DNA of 25,817 nucleotides. It comes from Gnetum montanum (taxonomy: Eukaryota > Streptophyta > Gnetopsida > Gnetales > Gnetaceae). The DNA lies in assembly GCA_015680685.1 (NCBI GenBank), contig MNCI01033568.1, forward strand, positions 295,524 through 321,340, in the 5' to 3' direction. The position numbers were made by a program, and so were the translations under genes. Shown here one piece after another: positions 9,480 to 19,599 of this stretch (positions are counted from its first letter, which is position 1; each line of letters begins with the position of its first letter). The notes beneath the pieces were generated by a model, which worked only from the letters and a program-made list of their open reading frames with translations, searched no databases and was not told the DNA's origin.

Positions 9480-11973
9480 TCATGTAGTGCTTGGAGGTGA
9501 TGGCTCTTCCATCGACTACTTCCCTTTGTTGCTAGGCTATTGAAACTTGTATCGATTGAGCAAAGCCTATAACTTTTCTTCTTCCATCCTTGGATTGTGC
9601 ACTATCTAGGTTGTTGTGCCAATGTGTGTTGGCACCAGTACATTCCAAGGACATGACAATTGCAAAAACATTTGATTTCCTTTTATGTACCATGCCACAA
9701 ACTACTGTCGTTCTTCCTCAAAAGCCTTAGCATTATCTTTGAGCTCATGATAATCCATCAACTTGCAAGCCAAGTTTGAGGCTACATCCTTTTATCCTTG
9801 ATAACTAGCTTTGCCACCTACAACTTTTGCAAAGCATCTTTTTGATCTACAAAATATTTCTCATACAATGCATAGGTGGTCGTCACTTATTTTTCTAGCT
9901 CACTTCAGAGATGACTTGCTATTAACATGGCAAGGTGGGCATATCTAAGGTTAGCCAATGTCATGTATTCTTTTAAATCTTTTATCTTCATGTATTTATT
10001 TTTGACTTTTGCTTATTGGACCATGGAATAACTATCCAAGATGGTTCACTATTCAGAATTTTGTAATGACAAGAAGCTAATGTGGGTCTTGGCCATGTTG
10101 ATTTCTTTCTCATTGATTTCCTTATACATGCTAACTTGGTCATAGAAGTGTTCTTTTAATTTTTCTTACTTTTTGGCCTCATTCTACCATGCACTAATCT
10201 TGATTGCTAACTTTTGATGAATAGCACATACATCCTCCATGGAGAGGGTTCTATTTTCTTAGGCCAATCTACTCATATCCTTGTTGATCCCCACCAGTTG
10301 TTCTTGTAACTGCTAGACACTTTCTTCTAAGATGTTCTTTTGTCTTTCTATAGTTGTAAACTAGGAATTCTCTACATTGAGCTGCTTATTTTCTTCTTGG
10401 ATGATGGTTAGTGCCTTGTTATATGCATGAGATTATGTGTCTGCAGTAGAGGCATTCCAAACCACCGTCTCCTTCTCTTTCTCTATAGTTTCTTTCTCCT
10501 TTGTTAGCTTGTTGAGCTCCTCTGTCCTGAATTGCTCTGATTGTTCTCATATAACAAAATAGGTAGGATCCCACTATTCAGTGTGTAGGGCAACCATCTT
10601 CTTGCAATCTTTGTACCTCAAGTTCTACATGTTCTACACTAACCTCCATTATGACCAACTTTCCTTTGGTAGTGATGAGATTTGCTTGAGCTACAGTGAC
10701 ATTACTGGGGATGTCAAATAGAATGATCATCATTTGACCTATCTACAACAAATGATCAAGCACATCCTCATGCACTACAGGAGTCATTGAGGTCCCAACT
10801 AGCATTTGTGCATCTCTAATTCTTGCTAGATTAGTTGGAGCCATAACAAGAACATTGAATGATTTCTTGATGTGATCAATGATTACTTTTGCTACACCTA
10901 CTACATTCTCATGTTGTAGTACCACAACTATGGTGCCTCTTCTAGTTTCCAATGTGACTTAAAAGGATGTAGTATTTCTAGAGATCTAGTGTGACCATTG
11001 GGATCCCCCTCCTCTTAACTTAATTGAGATCTCTTCCCTTGTTGGATTGATTGATATGATGAGCTATACAATGTCATCCATAACATAGAAGAGATTGGCC
11101 TCATCCATGCCTCCCCAACTAATGGTTTTAGTGATTCTCTACAAGTGGCTCATCAATGGTCTATAATCTTATGGTGGTGGTGGCAGAGCCTATGCTTGTG
11201 AATGCTTCTTAGGCTCTTGTGTTTTTGTTCTTGGTTCTGCCTCCTTTTCAACTTCTTACTCATCACTAGAATCTTTTCTTGATTTTACGATTCTTAGGAG
11301 TTTTGTGAAGGAGGTGTGTTGAGCCTTCCTAGGGATATCATTGGTATATCCTAAGATTCTAGTATTCTTGCACAACTTTCTGATTAGGTAGGAAAATAGG
11401 GGTGTTGGTCTCCTTGACTTCAACCATAATGTCTTTATTTTGGGATCAAATCTAGTGGATAGGTGAGCAACCTTAGTTCCTTCATTAGGTAGGTTAAGGG
11501 CTATAGCAATGTCCTTAACTGAGTAAGTGACAATCACCCTTTAGATATTAATAGTGATGCCCTCATCTTTGTTATGCCAAAATTGATGGACTTTTCCCAA
11601 GTAGCATTCACCATTGTTAAACAAGATAGGCCACAATGGGGATGCTTTGAGTTATATCTACAGCTTCTAGAGCAAACTTCATTAATGAACCAAAGTTCAT
11701 TTTCATAATGATTGAAGCTAATATGGATTACTTCAAGGTAGTAGTAAGGTGGCTGAGGGGCAATGTGAGATGTTGTCCCTATTTTGGGGTTAGTACTTCT
11801 TCCACCTCTCCTTGTGTTTATTTCCTAGTAGAAGGGGCCTCTTAATGGATACTGAAAGATTGGACCTCCTATTCAACTTGTTACTCATGTTCTCCTTATT
11901 GGCTATGGCCACCATGTGGATGCTTAGTAGCTCTCTGAGAGGATTCACATTGAGCATCTCTTTTTGGGGTCAT
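9480..11973 (-). pseudogene. Decayed coiled-coil ORF of element 2 (unknown function)
   Basis: About 830 codons, read from an ATG at 11973 (MTPKRDAQ) down to about 9480, with stops and at least one frame change. The N-terminal part (11256 to about 11720) reads MNFGSLMKFALEAV, then GECYLGKVHQFW, VIVTYSVKDIAIALNLPNEG, HLSTRFDPKIKTLWLKS and LFSYLIRKLCKN. A middle segment (10743-10952) reads VVGVAKVIIDHIKKSFNVLV, then ARIRDAQMLVGTSMTPVV. The last third is a long amphipathic, Glu/Lys/Gln-rich stretch with heptad character (for example EENKQLNVEN, QLQEQLVGINKDMSRLA, KLKEHFYDQVSMYKEINEKE and EYMTLANLRYAHLAMLI), a likely coiled coil. Every one of these blocks has a counterpart in the same order at 4340-7060. 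I do not recognise the family. It lies just upstream of the 3' LTR. It could be a structural partner of Gag or an env-position accessory protein; both are inference. Confidence 0.7.
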
Positions 11974-12315
11974 CTACAATCAAGAAAAAACTAGGTGTTA
12001 CCAAGGTTATGTTAATTATCATTAATCAATTTATACCTTACTCATAACCTTAGTTCATTGATCTCATAATGCATATGATTACAGGGTTAGGAAAATTTTC
12101 AAGAAAAATTGCCCAAAAAGTGTTTATCACTTCTACAACCCATTCCAACTAGTTTCATTTTTCATTATTTGTGGCTTAAAATAATGGTTATGGGTCCATG
12201 GGTTACAAAAATTGGACATATGGCATTATCATTATTGATTTTGCATTATAATTTCTAGGGTTTTTTAACATCCTTACCCTTATGATACCTTTTGGGTGAC
12301 AGCAAGTTTTAGTGA
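11974..12315. other. No gene seen
   Basis: AT-rich, stop-rich sequence between the start of the coiled-coil frame and the CpG-rich block. No motif stands out. Confidence 0.4.
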
Positions 12316-12747
12316 ATCAATGTAAAGTTTGCATGCAAGCATGAACCCCCCACATCAAACCCACACACACATCCCTTTGGCTCCGTTGAAACGTTCTTGG
12401 AAGCTTTCAACAAGTCAAAGCGTGATGCCGACGAACTCCGATCTAAGCTTGAGGCATCACAGATTCAATGCCACGAACTTCTTCAAAGACTCTCCGAAGT
12501 CGGTTCTACCGGTCCGTCCACCTCCAACGATCCCTCTGTTCCTCCGATCTTGGAGGAAATGATTAAAGCTGCTGCAAAGGGTTTTCATAAACTCATCGCA
12601 GCCACCGATCGTGCGGAACGGACGAAGGAAAGAATCGAAAAACTTCACGGTGAGAGATTATTGATTCATTCCCTTAGGGCGAAAGCCCCTAAATTGAAGG
12701 CATCATCTCCCAAGGGGGATGATCTCCTTCAAAANATGGAGGCATAG
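12316..12747 (+). CDS. CpG-rich reading frame on the opposite strand, unknown protein, likely captured or inserted fragment
   Basis: A plus-strand frame open from 12316 to a TAG at 12745-12747, about 143 codons, on the strand opposite to the element. The best-looking coding part is about 12360-12700: FGSVETFLEAFNKSKRDADE, then LRSKLEASQIQCHELLQRLS, a Ser/Thr/Pro linker (TGPSTSNDPSVPP), ILEEMIKAAAKGFHKLIAAT and ERTKERIEKLHGERLL. This is charged, Leu-spaced sequence predicting two helices or coiled coils. No ATG opens the good part, so the frame is probably an internal or 3' fragment. About 22 CpGs fall in roughly 320 bases, whereas the flanks have about one per 100-200. One N sits at 12735. 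I do not recognise the family. It could be a transduplicated host exon, a piece of a younger transposon, or an assembly artefact. Confidence 0.45.
   Translation: MNVKFACKHEPPTSNPHTHPFGSVETFLEAFNKSKRDADELRSKLEASQIQCHELLQRLSEVGSTGPSTSNDPSVPPILEEMIKAAAKGFHKLIAATDRAERTKERIEKLHGERLLIHSLRAKAPKLKASSPKGDDLLQXMEA
12674..12723. repeat. Two adjacent short inverted repeats at the end of the CpG-rich frame
   Basis: TTAGGGC-GAAA-GCCCCTAA (12674-12693) folds as a stem with a GNRA-type GAAA loop and one bulged C. ATCATCTCCC / GGGGGATGAT (12702-12711 and 12714-12723) is a near-perfect palindrome around AA. Role unknown. Confidence 0.45.
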
Positions 12748-12827
12748 AGATCTAAGTTGTGAGAAAAAATTTCAACTTCCCTAGTAGTAAATGAGAAAAA
12801 TGAAGTTTACATTGTGTAGGGGTCAAC

Positions 12828-12878
12828 TATATATACTTTTTTCAGACCTAATGTTGGGTACATGACATCGAGGTCCAA
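12828..12878 (-). promoter_or_regulatory. U3-like fragment: LTR repeat motif plus TATATATA
   Basis: On the minus strand, a block matching TGACATCGAGGCCCA of LTR D (here TGACATCGAGGTCCAA, 12863-12878 on the plus strand) is followed about 30 bases later by TATATATA (12828-12835). This is the same order as repeat motif then TATA box in the LTRs. It may be a remnant of another related LTR promoter inside element 2. Confidence 0.3.
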
Positions 12879-12879
12879 A

Positions 12880-14279
12880 TATCTTGAGCTTTATGGGGCC
12901 AAGAAACATGAAAATGGAAGCTCTATGTTTGATTGGAAGGTTGAAAGTTAAAATTTGTAGTTTGGGTAAGTGGAAAATTAAGTGGAGGCACCAAGAGGAG
13001 GATAAGGTGAAGTCATCAATGTTAAAAGTAGGAAAATGAGCAAGAAAAAGGACATTGAAAGCTTGATTATGTGACAAATTAATTTTTTGGGAAGGGAAAC
13101 AATAAGATGAAACAATTTGAGTTTTTGGAAGGAAAAAAATGATGTGGTTACATTAAACAAGCACAAGTCACAAAAGTTACACAAGTGGATCCTCTCCAAA
13201 GCAGGCTCTAGCCTATGATGCCCTTAGGTAACCACAACTCTAATGTGCATAGGCACTAGAGCAATTGATTGCAACACATACCTATGAAACAAAACACACA
13301 TATGTTAAAACCACCGAATTGAGATAAAAAATTTATGTTACACAAAACCACAAGTTATGAACATTCGGACAATGAGATGAGATGGACCGTAAAACGGATT
13401 GTTGAAATTAGGATAGGAGGTGGCATGAAATGGCCATAATGAAACCTTGTGTATTATTAATGGTTAAATAACCATGTGTCATTCTTTCCAGGTTTCAAAC
13501 CAAGTTCATACCACATTTCACTAACACCACATCATTTCCTCCCATTGGTAGAAAACCATAAGACTATCAAAGTAATAAGGAGTAACATCAATTGGAATTT
13601 TGTCCAAGGAAGAAGCATTATTACAACATAATCTTTTTTATGGCTCTAAGAAGTTTCCAACCTTCAAGCATGGCTACATTTCTTTCCAATGGGACCCTAA
13701 GAAGTTTATTAAATGCTGATTAAAGTTGCTCTTGCTTCCATTTTTTGTTAGATCTACAAGGATATGGTTATAACCTCATCAACATGATAGAACATATAGA
13801 AGTAGCCAAAGGGAATCCACAAATCCCCTTGATATCATACCCTTTACATTCAGCCTTACTTCTATACTCTTTCATCCAGACACAATGATTATAGATTTAT
13901 TATTAGGTTGGATGATGAAAAAGATTACCATTATGACTAGAGCTAGAACCTCTTATTAATTGAATGGGTGAATGGATATAGTGGTCCCAATGTCCGAATA
14001 AGCATTCCATTATGACTTGACAACACAGAGAAAAAACTCACTTCAATGGGCAACATGATCAATAACAAGATTACATATAAAGAAAATTAAATGAGAACTA
14101 GGAAAACATAGAATAAAAATAGGAAAATGATAAAAAATGCAAAACAAAAAGATAAAAAGCACTAAAAAAATCCTAGAGATTAGAATGGGGGTAACCCCCA
14201 TGACTAAACATTTGGTTGTGGCTAGGATTAATAAGTAGATAAATAGGATCCATGCATGTTTCAAACATTGGGAACCGTT
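12880..14279. other. Middle of element 2, nothing recognised
   Basis: About 1.4 kb in the place where pol would normally lie. I looked on the minus strand for the LSFMDG, YxDD, TDNG and CCHC-type motifs and saw none. Open stretches at 12823-13199 and 14043-14264 on the minus strand are hydrophobic low-complexity translations of A-rich plus-strand DNA and are not convincing genes. Scattered CpGs at 13310-13400 suggest that part of this stretch may be younger than its surroundings. Confidence 0.45.
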
Positions 14280-16520
14280 TATGCCCCAACCACTAGCTGC
14301 CTATTGATTGTGTGGTGGCTAGGTAGAAGAATTGTTGGTCACACACCTAATGGTTATAAGTATGGTGGGGGTAGGATATGATGAGGCATGTTAAAATTAT
14401 GGATGACTAGTCCACTATTGCACCCTTGAGCATGAGATGGTATGCATGGATTCATTTGTCTTCCCACATTTGTAGATTCAATAGTTGGATGTGGGATTGG
14501 AGTATTGATAGATGATGGCCTTTCTTCATAGTCAAAGGATGCTAGTTAAGATAGGGAAGGTGGCGCACTAGATTGACATTGTGCTAACTCAATTGAGGTA
14601 GTGGGTTCACATGTGGTTTGTTTTGGCTTACAACCTTTTCTCCAGAAGGGACATTTTTGATGTTGCAGTTGGGACCCATTAGTGTTAGCATGTCTATGGA
14701 TAGTTGTAGCACAAGTGATACTCATTTGTTGATAATGGGATGGTAGGCCTTCTTGAGTTTCTGGTGATGACATATAAAGAGGTGAATGATGAAAATATTT
14801 AGGGTAAGTTGAAGGGTAAGAAGGGTGAGGTGGTGATGCTTCAAAGGATGTCATGTATTGGTAGTACTCAGGAGAGTGGTAGTGGCCATTTGAAGTAGAG
14901 GATGCCAAACTAGTTGGAGAAATAGTATGTTGAACATAATATCCTTGAGGTTTCGATGGGTATGGCTGATTTGGTGGTGGCCTCCCCCACAACCGTGGTT
15001 GTTGGCACTGTAGTTAATGATCATGTTGAGGATGGTAATAAGTCCCCCTAGGATGGTACAATTGGTTGTGGAACTATCTAAAATTACCTTATGGGAGAGG
15101 AAGTCTCCTGGGCATGTGCTTTTGCACAAATTTGGGATTTAAGGCATCTACCCAATACTCCTATAGATGCAAAAATAAAAGGCATTGGCCCTTTGGATGA
15201 TCATATATGCATAGATTGCATCCATCATCTTCATCTATGGTGGAGTCTTTAGCCTCACTTTCGTTAACCACTTTTCTCATTTGCCAAAAAGTGTTCCTAA
15301 CTATTTCTTAGTTCTGTGTCCCCTATTTATTGTATTCACTTGGCATGTGTTGCATGAGCTTCTCTATGACAATCTCAAGAAGAGTTGTAACACTATCATT
15401 TACCCATTGGACATCCTATTAAACTTTGCTTCTAGATCATCAATAGACTCCTTTATTGGAAAATTCTATTACAGAATCACCTTATCAAAGGTGGTTTCAT
15501 TTTCCTTATCATAAATTTGAACCTCCTTTGATTGAAGAGTTGGGTCCCATTGATATTTCTTGACATTCTCGCACTTGAACATCTCTTCTTCTTCTTTTGC
15601 CACATGCCATATTAGCTCTCTGATCTAATGGGCTTAGAGCTTGTATAATTTCCCTAGGGCATACATCCCAAGAGTCACCCCTATTCCACTACAAAACCCA
15701 TATATGATATGGTAAAGTTGCTCTTCCTTAGAGAAACCATGACCCTGGCATTGATTCAATAAGGCATAATATCTATCTAAGGCCATGGCCAAGGGTTCAT
15801 GTTTTTCTTGTTTCCATTCTTGGATTTTTCTCCTTAGATCAGACACATTGTGGACCTTTGTCAAATTGAGTTTGGTCTCTACGATCTATACCACATTTGG
15901 GCTCTATCAATTAGTTTCCTAGGAAAGAGCTTAAGATTTTGCTATGCACTTTCAATATTATAGTTAGCACAGGCATCATGGAAGGCTTGTAAATGATGTT
16001 GTGGATCTACATCATAGCCTCTTGCAAATTTAGGAATATTAGTCATGTCAAGCTTAGGTAGTCAACTCTTTTTCCAATGCTTATGAGATATCTTAATGGC
16101 CTCTATGATATGCATTAGGCTCTTAGTGGCTAATAGGGATTCATTGTCATCAAAAAAATTATGAGGGAAATCTCTATGTTCATGGTGATTTCTCTGACTT
16201 TTCCCATGGGTTCGATTCTAGTTTTTAGTCTAACCCTTTAGTGGAGCTTTATCTCTATACATATTTTCACCTTCATTAGAATTAGAAGTTGAGGGGCAAG
16301 AGGAAGATGGAGAACTAGAAGGATTTCCATGGGTTTTATGGTATTCCTTTGGGTCCTTTGGTTTATCATTTCTAGGTTTCAAGGAAGTCTTAGGACTTGA
16401 GGCCTCCCCTAGTCGAGGACCTACATCATCTTCTCCAAGATTGTCTACCTTATGTGAATGTAGTCTTTGAGTGTTGTTATGGTGGTCATGATCATAAGAA
16501 CCCCTGTATAAGGTTGATCA
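14280..16520 (-). pseudogene. gag: gag of element 2 with zinc knuckle and Pro/Tyr-rich tail
   Basis: Structural protein of the retrotransposon particle, read from about 16520 to 14280. Order of parts: a Ser/Pro-rich N-terminus (HGNPSSSPSSSCPSTSNSNE, about 16260-16330), MTNIPKFARGYDVDPQHHLQ-AFHDACANYNIE at about 15950-16050, the capsid core ALDRYYALLNQCQGHGFSKE (15634-15864, close to the RY-x-LLRQCPHHG pattern of plant gag), and a zinc knuckle C-N-L-C-I-Y-D-H-P-K-G-Q-C at 15182-15220 (CX2CX3HX4C). Then comes a long Pro/Tyr/Ser/His-rich tail (GRPPPNQPYPSKPQGYYVQ, SPEYYQYMTSF, SSINTPIPHPTIE) to about 14280. Stops and shifts show that it is dead. It is homologous to the gag at 1-1560. The tail is unusually long, at roughly 300 codons. 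Confidence 0.85.
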
Positions 16521-16715
16521 CTCTAATCTTCTTCATTGTATATCTCATTAATTTTCAAATGAATGTGCTCACTATACAATGCATTGTCATTTTGTGTGGG
16601 AGATACATTGTTCTTTATTTATGATGTGTGTGAGTCAATAGAATTTAAAAGATATATCATTAAGACATTTTACAATGATCTTGTATAATATAACCAATCC
16701 AGATAACTAGGACCA
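16521..16715 (-). other. Leader between gag and PBS of element 2
   Basis: Short untranslated leader; the gag frame meets an in-frame stop near 16530 and no start codon is evident. Nothing else is seen. Confidence 0.5.
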
Positions 16716-16733
16716 TCCTCAGCAATGGCACCA
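16716..16733 (-). other. Primer binding site of element 2, tRNA-Asp type
   Basis: The minus strand reads TGGTGCCATTGCTGAGGA, starting one base from the LTR end. It agrees with the plant tRNA-Asp primer binding site as I recall it (TGGCGCCGTTGCCGGGGA) at 14 of 18 bases, and all four differences are transitions. This sets the orientation of the element. Confidence 0.8.
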
Positions 16734-16734
16734 A

Positions 16735-17613
16735 TGATGAGCAGTGAGGTACCCTTACACTCAACCATATGAAACATAGGTGTTCATGCATGATCCAGTC
16801 GAATTCCATGGAAGGGAGTAGTTGTGGTATCTAGATCGTTATACTTTGATCATAGTTCACTATCTTTCCACTTGGACTATTAATAGCTTTGTCATGTATG
16901 GTTTAGTCCAAAGTGAGGCATATGATGTTGTTCCTAATTTTATGCTACTTCTGATGATGATAAAGAAATTAATTAATTAATCTAATGGAAAATGGAAAGT
17001 AAAATCTAACTATCCTATGTGTGATGAGTATCCACCCTTAATCATCTGTATATATCTTGGACTTCATGAGACTACTTCTAGGATGGCCAGGCATATGTCA
17101 CTATGTGTACCAAAAAATACACGTCTGGATTACCAAGTACTTCCACTTAAATGCTTATGATTAAGGTGTATGCATTCGACTTAATAATATGAACAATAAA
17201 TAACAATAAATGGAAATTTTTAACTAAATAAATCATTAAATAATTAAAGCAACAATAATCTAAATGGATGCTACAATGATATGAGTAATCTCAATCTTTA
17301 TTGCTAGTCATGTAATGTGTCCAAGTATGTCACAGTCAAACAAAGGTGTTGTACGATTACAAACATCACACTGTGGCCATGCACTAAGAATAATAGACTT
17401 TAAAGAAAAGAAACTAAAAGCTAAATTGAAAACTAACCATCAAATACTTAATATTTGTCTCATCTAACCACCCTAGCACCATATTTATAGGTGAGAGTCA
17501 AATGAGGTAATGTCAGGTATCCAACATTGCTTATTGGCCCCAACGTTAGGTATGCGACATTAGGGCTTCGACATTGTGTATCTGACATCGAGGCCCATCA
17601 AATCTCAACTCAT
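16735..17613 (-). repeat. LTR D, 5' LTR of element 2
   Basis: 879 bp, TGATGAG at the left edge and CTCATTA at the right edge (one transition from CTCATCA). It is homologous to 8471-9289 over its length. It contains about 60 extra bases at 17530-17595 built from GACATT/GACATC-GAGGCCC and CAACGTTAGGTATGCGACATT-like units. The primer binding site lies directly to its left. Confidence 0.9.
17482..17489 (-). promoter_or_regulatory. TATA box of LTR D (promoter of element 2)
   Basis: Minus-strand CCTATAAATATGG, identical to the one in LTR C, about 125 bp inside the start of the 5' LTR. It would drive leftward transcription through gag. Confidence 0.65.
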
Positions 17614-17618
17614 TAGAA
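17614..17618. repeat. Right target-site duplication of element 2 (GAAGA)
   Basis: Directly abuts LTR D and pairs with GAAGG at 8466-8470, with one transition difference. Confidence 0.75.
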
Positions 17619-18189
17619 GATTATAATTGAGCTATGGGATTATGTCTTAAAAGGGATAATGAAAGTGATGTGAGATAAGCACTCTTAGCACAGTAGGACA
17701 AGGTAACCAAAACACATAAGATATTTTTATCAAACTATTTGGTCCTTGATGCATCAAGGTCACATGGTAACTTGCTACTTCAATGAGTTACACCTTCATG
17801 ATAACTTTGGGTTTCATCCTATAAGCATAGCTCTAACAGAATAAGAAAACAAGACAACGAATACATGTTGTTACAAGACATTGCATAAGGCCACGTGAGA
17901 TAACTTGCAAACTATAGACCATCGTAGGCTATTATTAGTACATCATTGAGGGATATATATCATGTGTCATAGATTCTAAAAATTTTTTAGTTCATTTTTC
18001 ATGCCAAACATAGATATATAGATAGAGAGAGAAATAGAGAGAGAGACATAGACAGAGAGAGAAAAAGACAAAGAGGTCATGTAGGCTCACTTATTATGGG
18101 TTGTAAAGGTTAAGGCTACTGATTATTCATCGATACCTACAAATAAAGATAGATAAGGACTATAGGAAATCAAGTTAGTATTAGACATA
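17619..18189. other. Non-coding right flank of element 2, downstream of the pol remnant
   Basis: No protein motif is visible on either strand. Before the insertion it continued into 8465 and leftward. In the sense of the pol remnant, this is the region just after integrase. Confidence 0.45.
18010..18075 (+). repeat. GA-rich microsatellite
   Basis: Irregular (GATA)/(GAGA) purine run such as TAGATAGAGAGAGAAATAG and GAGAGAGACATAGACAGAGA. The purines are on the plus strand, so it is not a polypurine tract for the minus-strand elements. Confidence 0.8.
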
Positions 18190-19110
18190 ATAAGTTTGGG
18201 AATAGGAATGGTTGACTAGATTGACCAATTTATTCCCATCCATATCTATCAATTTGAATGCTTGATTACCATAGGCTTTGGTAACTAATAAAGTTCCTCT
18301 CAACTCACTGAGAATTTATACACATGTTCATGAACAACCTTGAGGACCATCTCTCCTTCCTTGATTTTTCATTTTTTTAGATCATGGAAATTTCATTGCT
18401 TCTACCTCTCTTGGTATTGTTCAATGTGAACAAGCATTTGTATTCATTGCTCTTTCACCAAATTGAGATTGATGATATATAGCTCCTTACTGTACTCATC
18501 ATTGATGAAGTTAGATAGAGCTACTCTTAGCAATGGAACTTATAATTCCAGAGGCAAAACAACTTCAAATCTATAAATAAGACTATACAGGGTGACACTA
18601 GTTGTAGTTCAAAAGGTACTCATATAGGCCCAAAGTGCATGGACAAGCTACTCATTCCACTTGCATCTACTATTGTTTAACATCTTTTTGAGTAAGTTTA
18701 TGATGACTTTGCTGCTAGCTTTTGCTTATCCATTAGCTTGAGGATAGTATGGTGATGAAACGGAATGCTTAGTTGTTAACAAAAGGCTTACATTTCTTTG
18801 TTACTGAACAATGGTCAATTATCTATAACTATGATTATAGCTATGTCAAAACATGTGACTATGCTATCTAGTATAAATTTATAGACTTGTAGAGATGTTG
18901 TTTTCCTAAAATGGATAGCTTCAACACACTTTGTAAAATATTCGATTATAGTGATGATAAAGCTATGCCCTATGGAATACTTAGGAATTATAGGTTTAAT
19001 AATGTCAATTCCCCATCATTGAAATGACCAAGTTATTTGAGTGGTATGTAACTTAGTTGGTGGCATTTGTATTAAGTTGTTGTGTCATTGACAAGTATCA
19101 CAAGTTTTAA
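18190..19110 (-). pseudogene. int: Integrase remnant of a Ty3/gypsy pol
   Basis: The enzyme that inserts retrotransposon cDNA, read right to left. CDTCQ (19088-19102) is the end of the HHCC zinc domain. The core then reads WGIDIIKPIIPKYSIGHSF, EYFTKCVEAI and VIDN-stop-PLFSNKEM, giving the two catalytic Asp residues. SSPYYPQANG (18730-18755) follows, after which the usual QAEASNK appears as stop-AKASSK, so the third catalytic Glu is Lys. Next come KVIINLLKKM, TTTSVTLYSLIYRFEVVLPLEL (18541-18590) and the C-terminal domain EGEMVLKVVHEHVYKFSVS, followed by a frame shift at LPKPMVIKHSN. The SLIYRFEVVLP segment matches the SLVYG-x-EAVLP motif of plant Ty3/gypsy integrases. At least two frame changes and many stops make it inactive. 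No chromodomain is seen. Confidence 0.9.
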
Positions 19111-19599
19111 CCTTTTACAGGTAGTCACTTTTCATATAGGATCAATAGTATTCTAATCACCTAATTCTTACAACCATAGCTCTAGGTCCTATTTGTCCTC
19201 CATATACACCTTCATGAATCTCCTTAAGGATTGTGCAAGCTTTGATTTTATCCAAGAACACTAATAATATGTCATCATAGGACCTTCAACATAATGTGTT
19301 ATTAGCTACAATGATATGATCTTTTATGTATAACATCCTTTTGGAAAGTAGTCAGGTTCTATGAAGATTCACCATGCATTAGGTAAAATTTGATATTGTT
19401 ATACCACTTATTTTGAGGGGTGGTATCCATAGTGTCTATGGAGGTGCCTTTAGTTTTCTGCATGATGGGAAGAGAATAGTTCATTGTTAAGGAAAGAAAC
19501 TCACTAAAAACATCTAGTGTTACACTTAGGGCTAAGGTTGCAATGGTATCAGCTAAAGTATTCTCAGTTTAGGGTATATGTTAAATGCCAATGTCTATA

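Larger units (their letters stand above)
8471..17613 (-). mobile_element. Element 2: complete, old, pol-less LTR retrotransposon
   Basis: A full structure on the minus strand: 5' LTR 16735-17613, primer binding site 16716-16733, gag about 14280-16520, a middle section without recognised coding (about 11974-14280), coiled-coil ORF about 9480-11973, and 3' LTR 8471-9289. It is flanked by GAAGG/GAAGA. The LTRs differ from each other by an estimated 10-15% over the first 150 bases by eye, so the insertion is old. I searched the interior for reverse transcriptase, RNase H and integrase motifs and found none, so I call it non-autonomous. Its total length is about 9.1 kb. It sits inside an older sequence that has a related LTR (3223) and a pol remnant on the other side. 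Confidence 0.85.

Noticed and set aside
14043-14264. Hydrophobic minus-strand frame resembling a membrane protein
   Set aside because: It is the translation of A-rich low-complexity plus-strand DNA (AAAAT/AGAAAA words), which always gives Phe/Leu/Ile-rich products.
18010-18075. GA-rich run as a polypurine tract
   Set aside because: The purines are on the plus strand while pol and the LTR elements are on the minus strand, and no LTR edge follows it.
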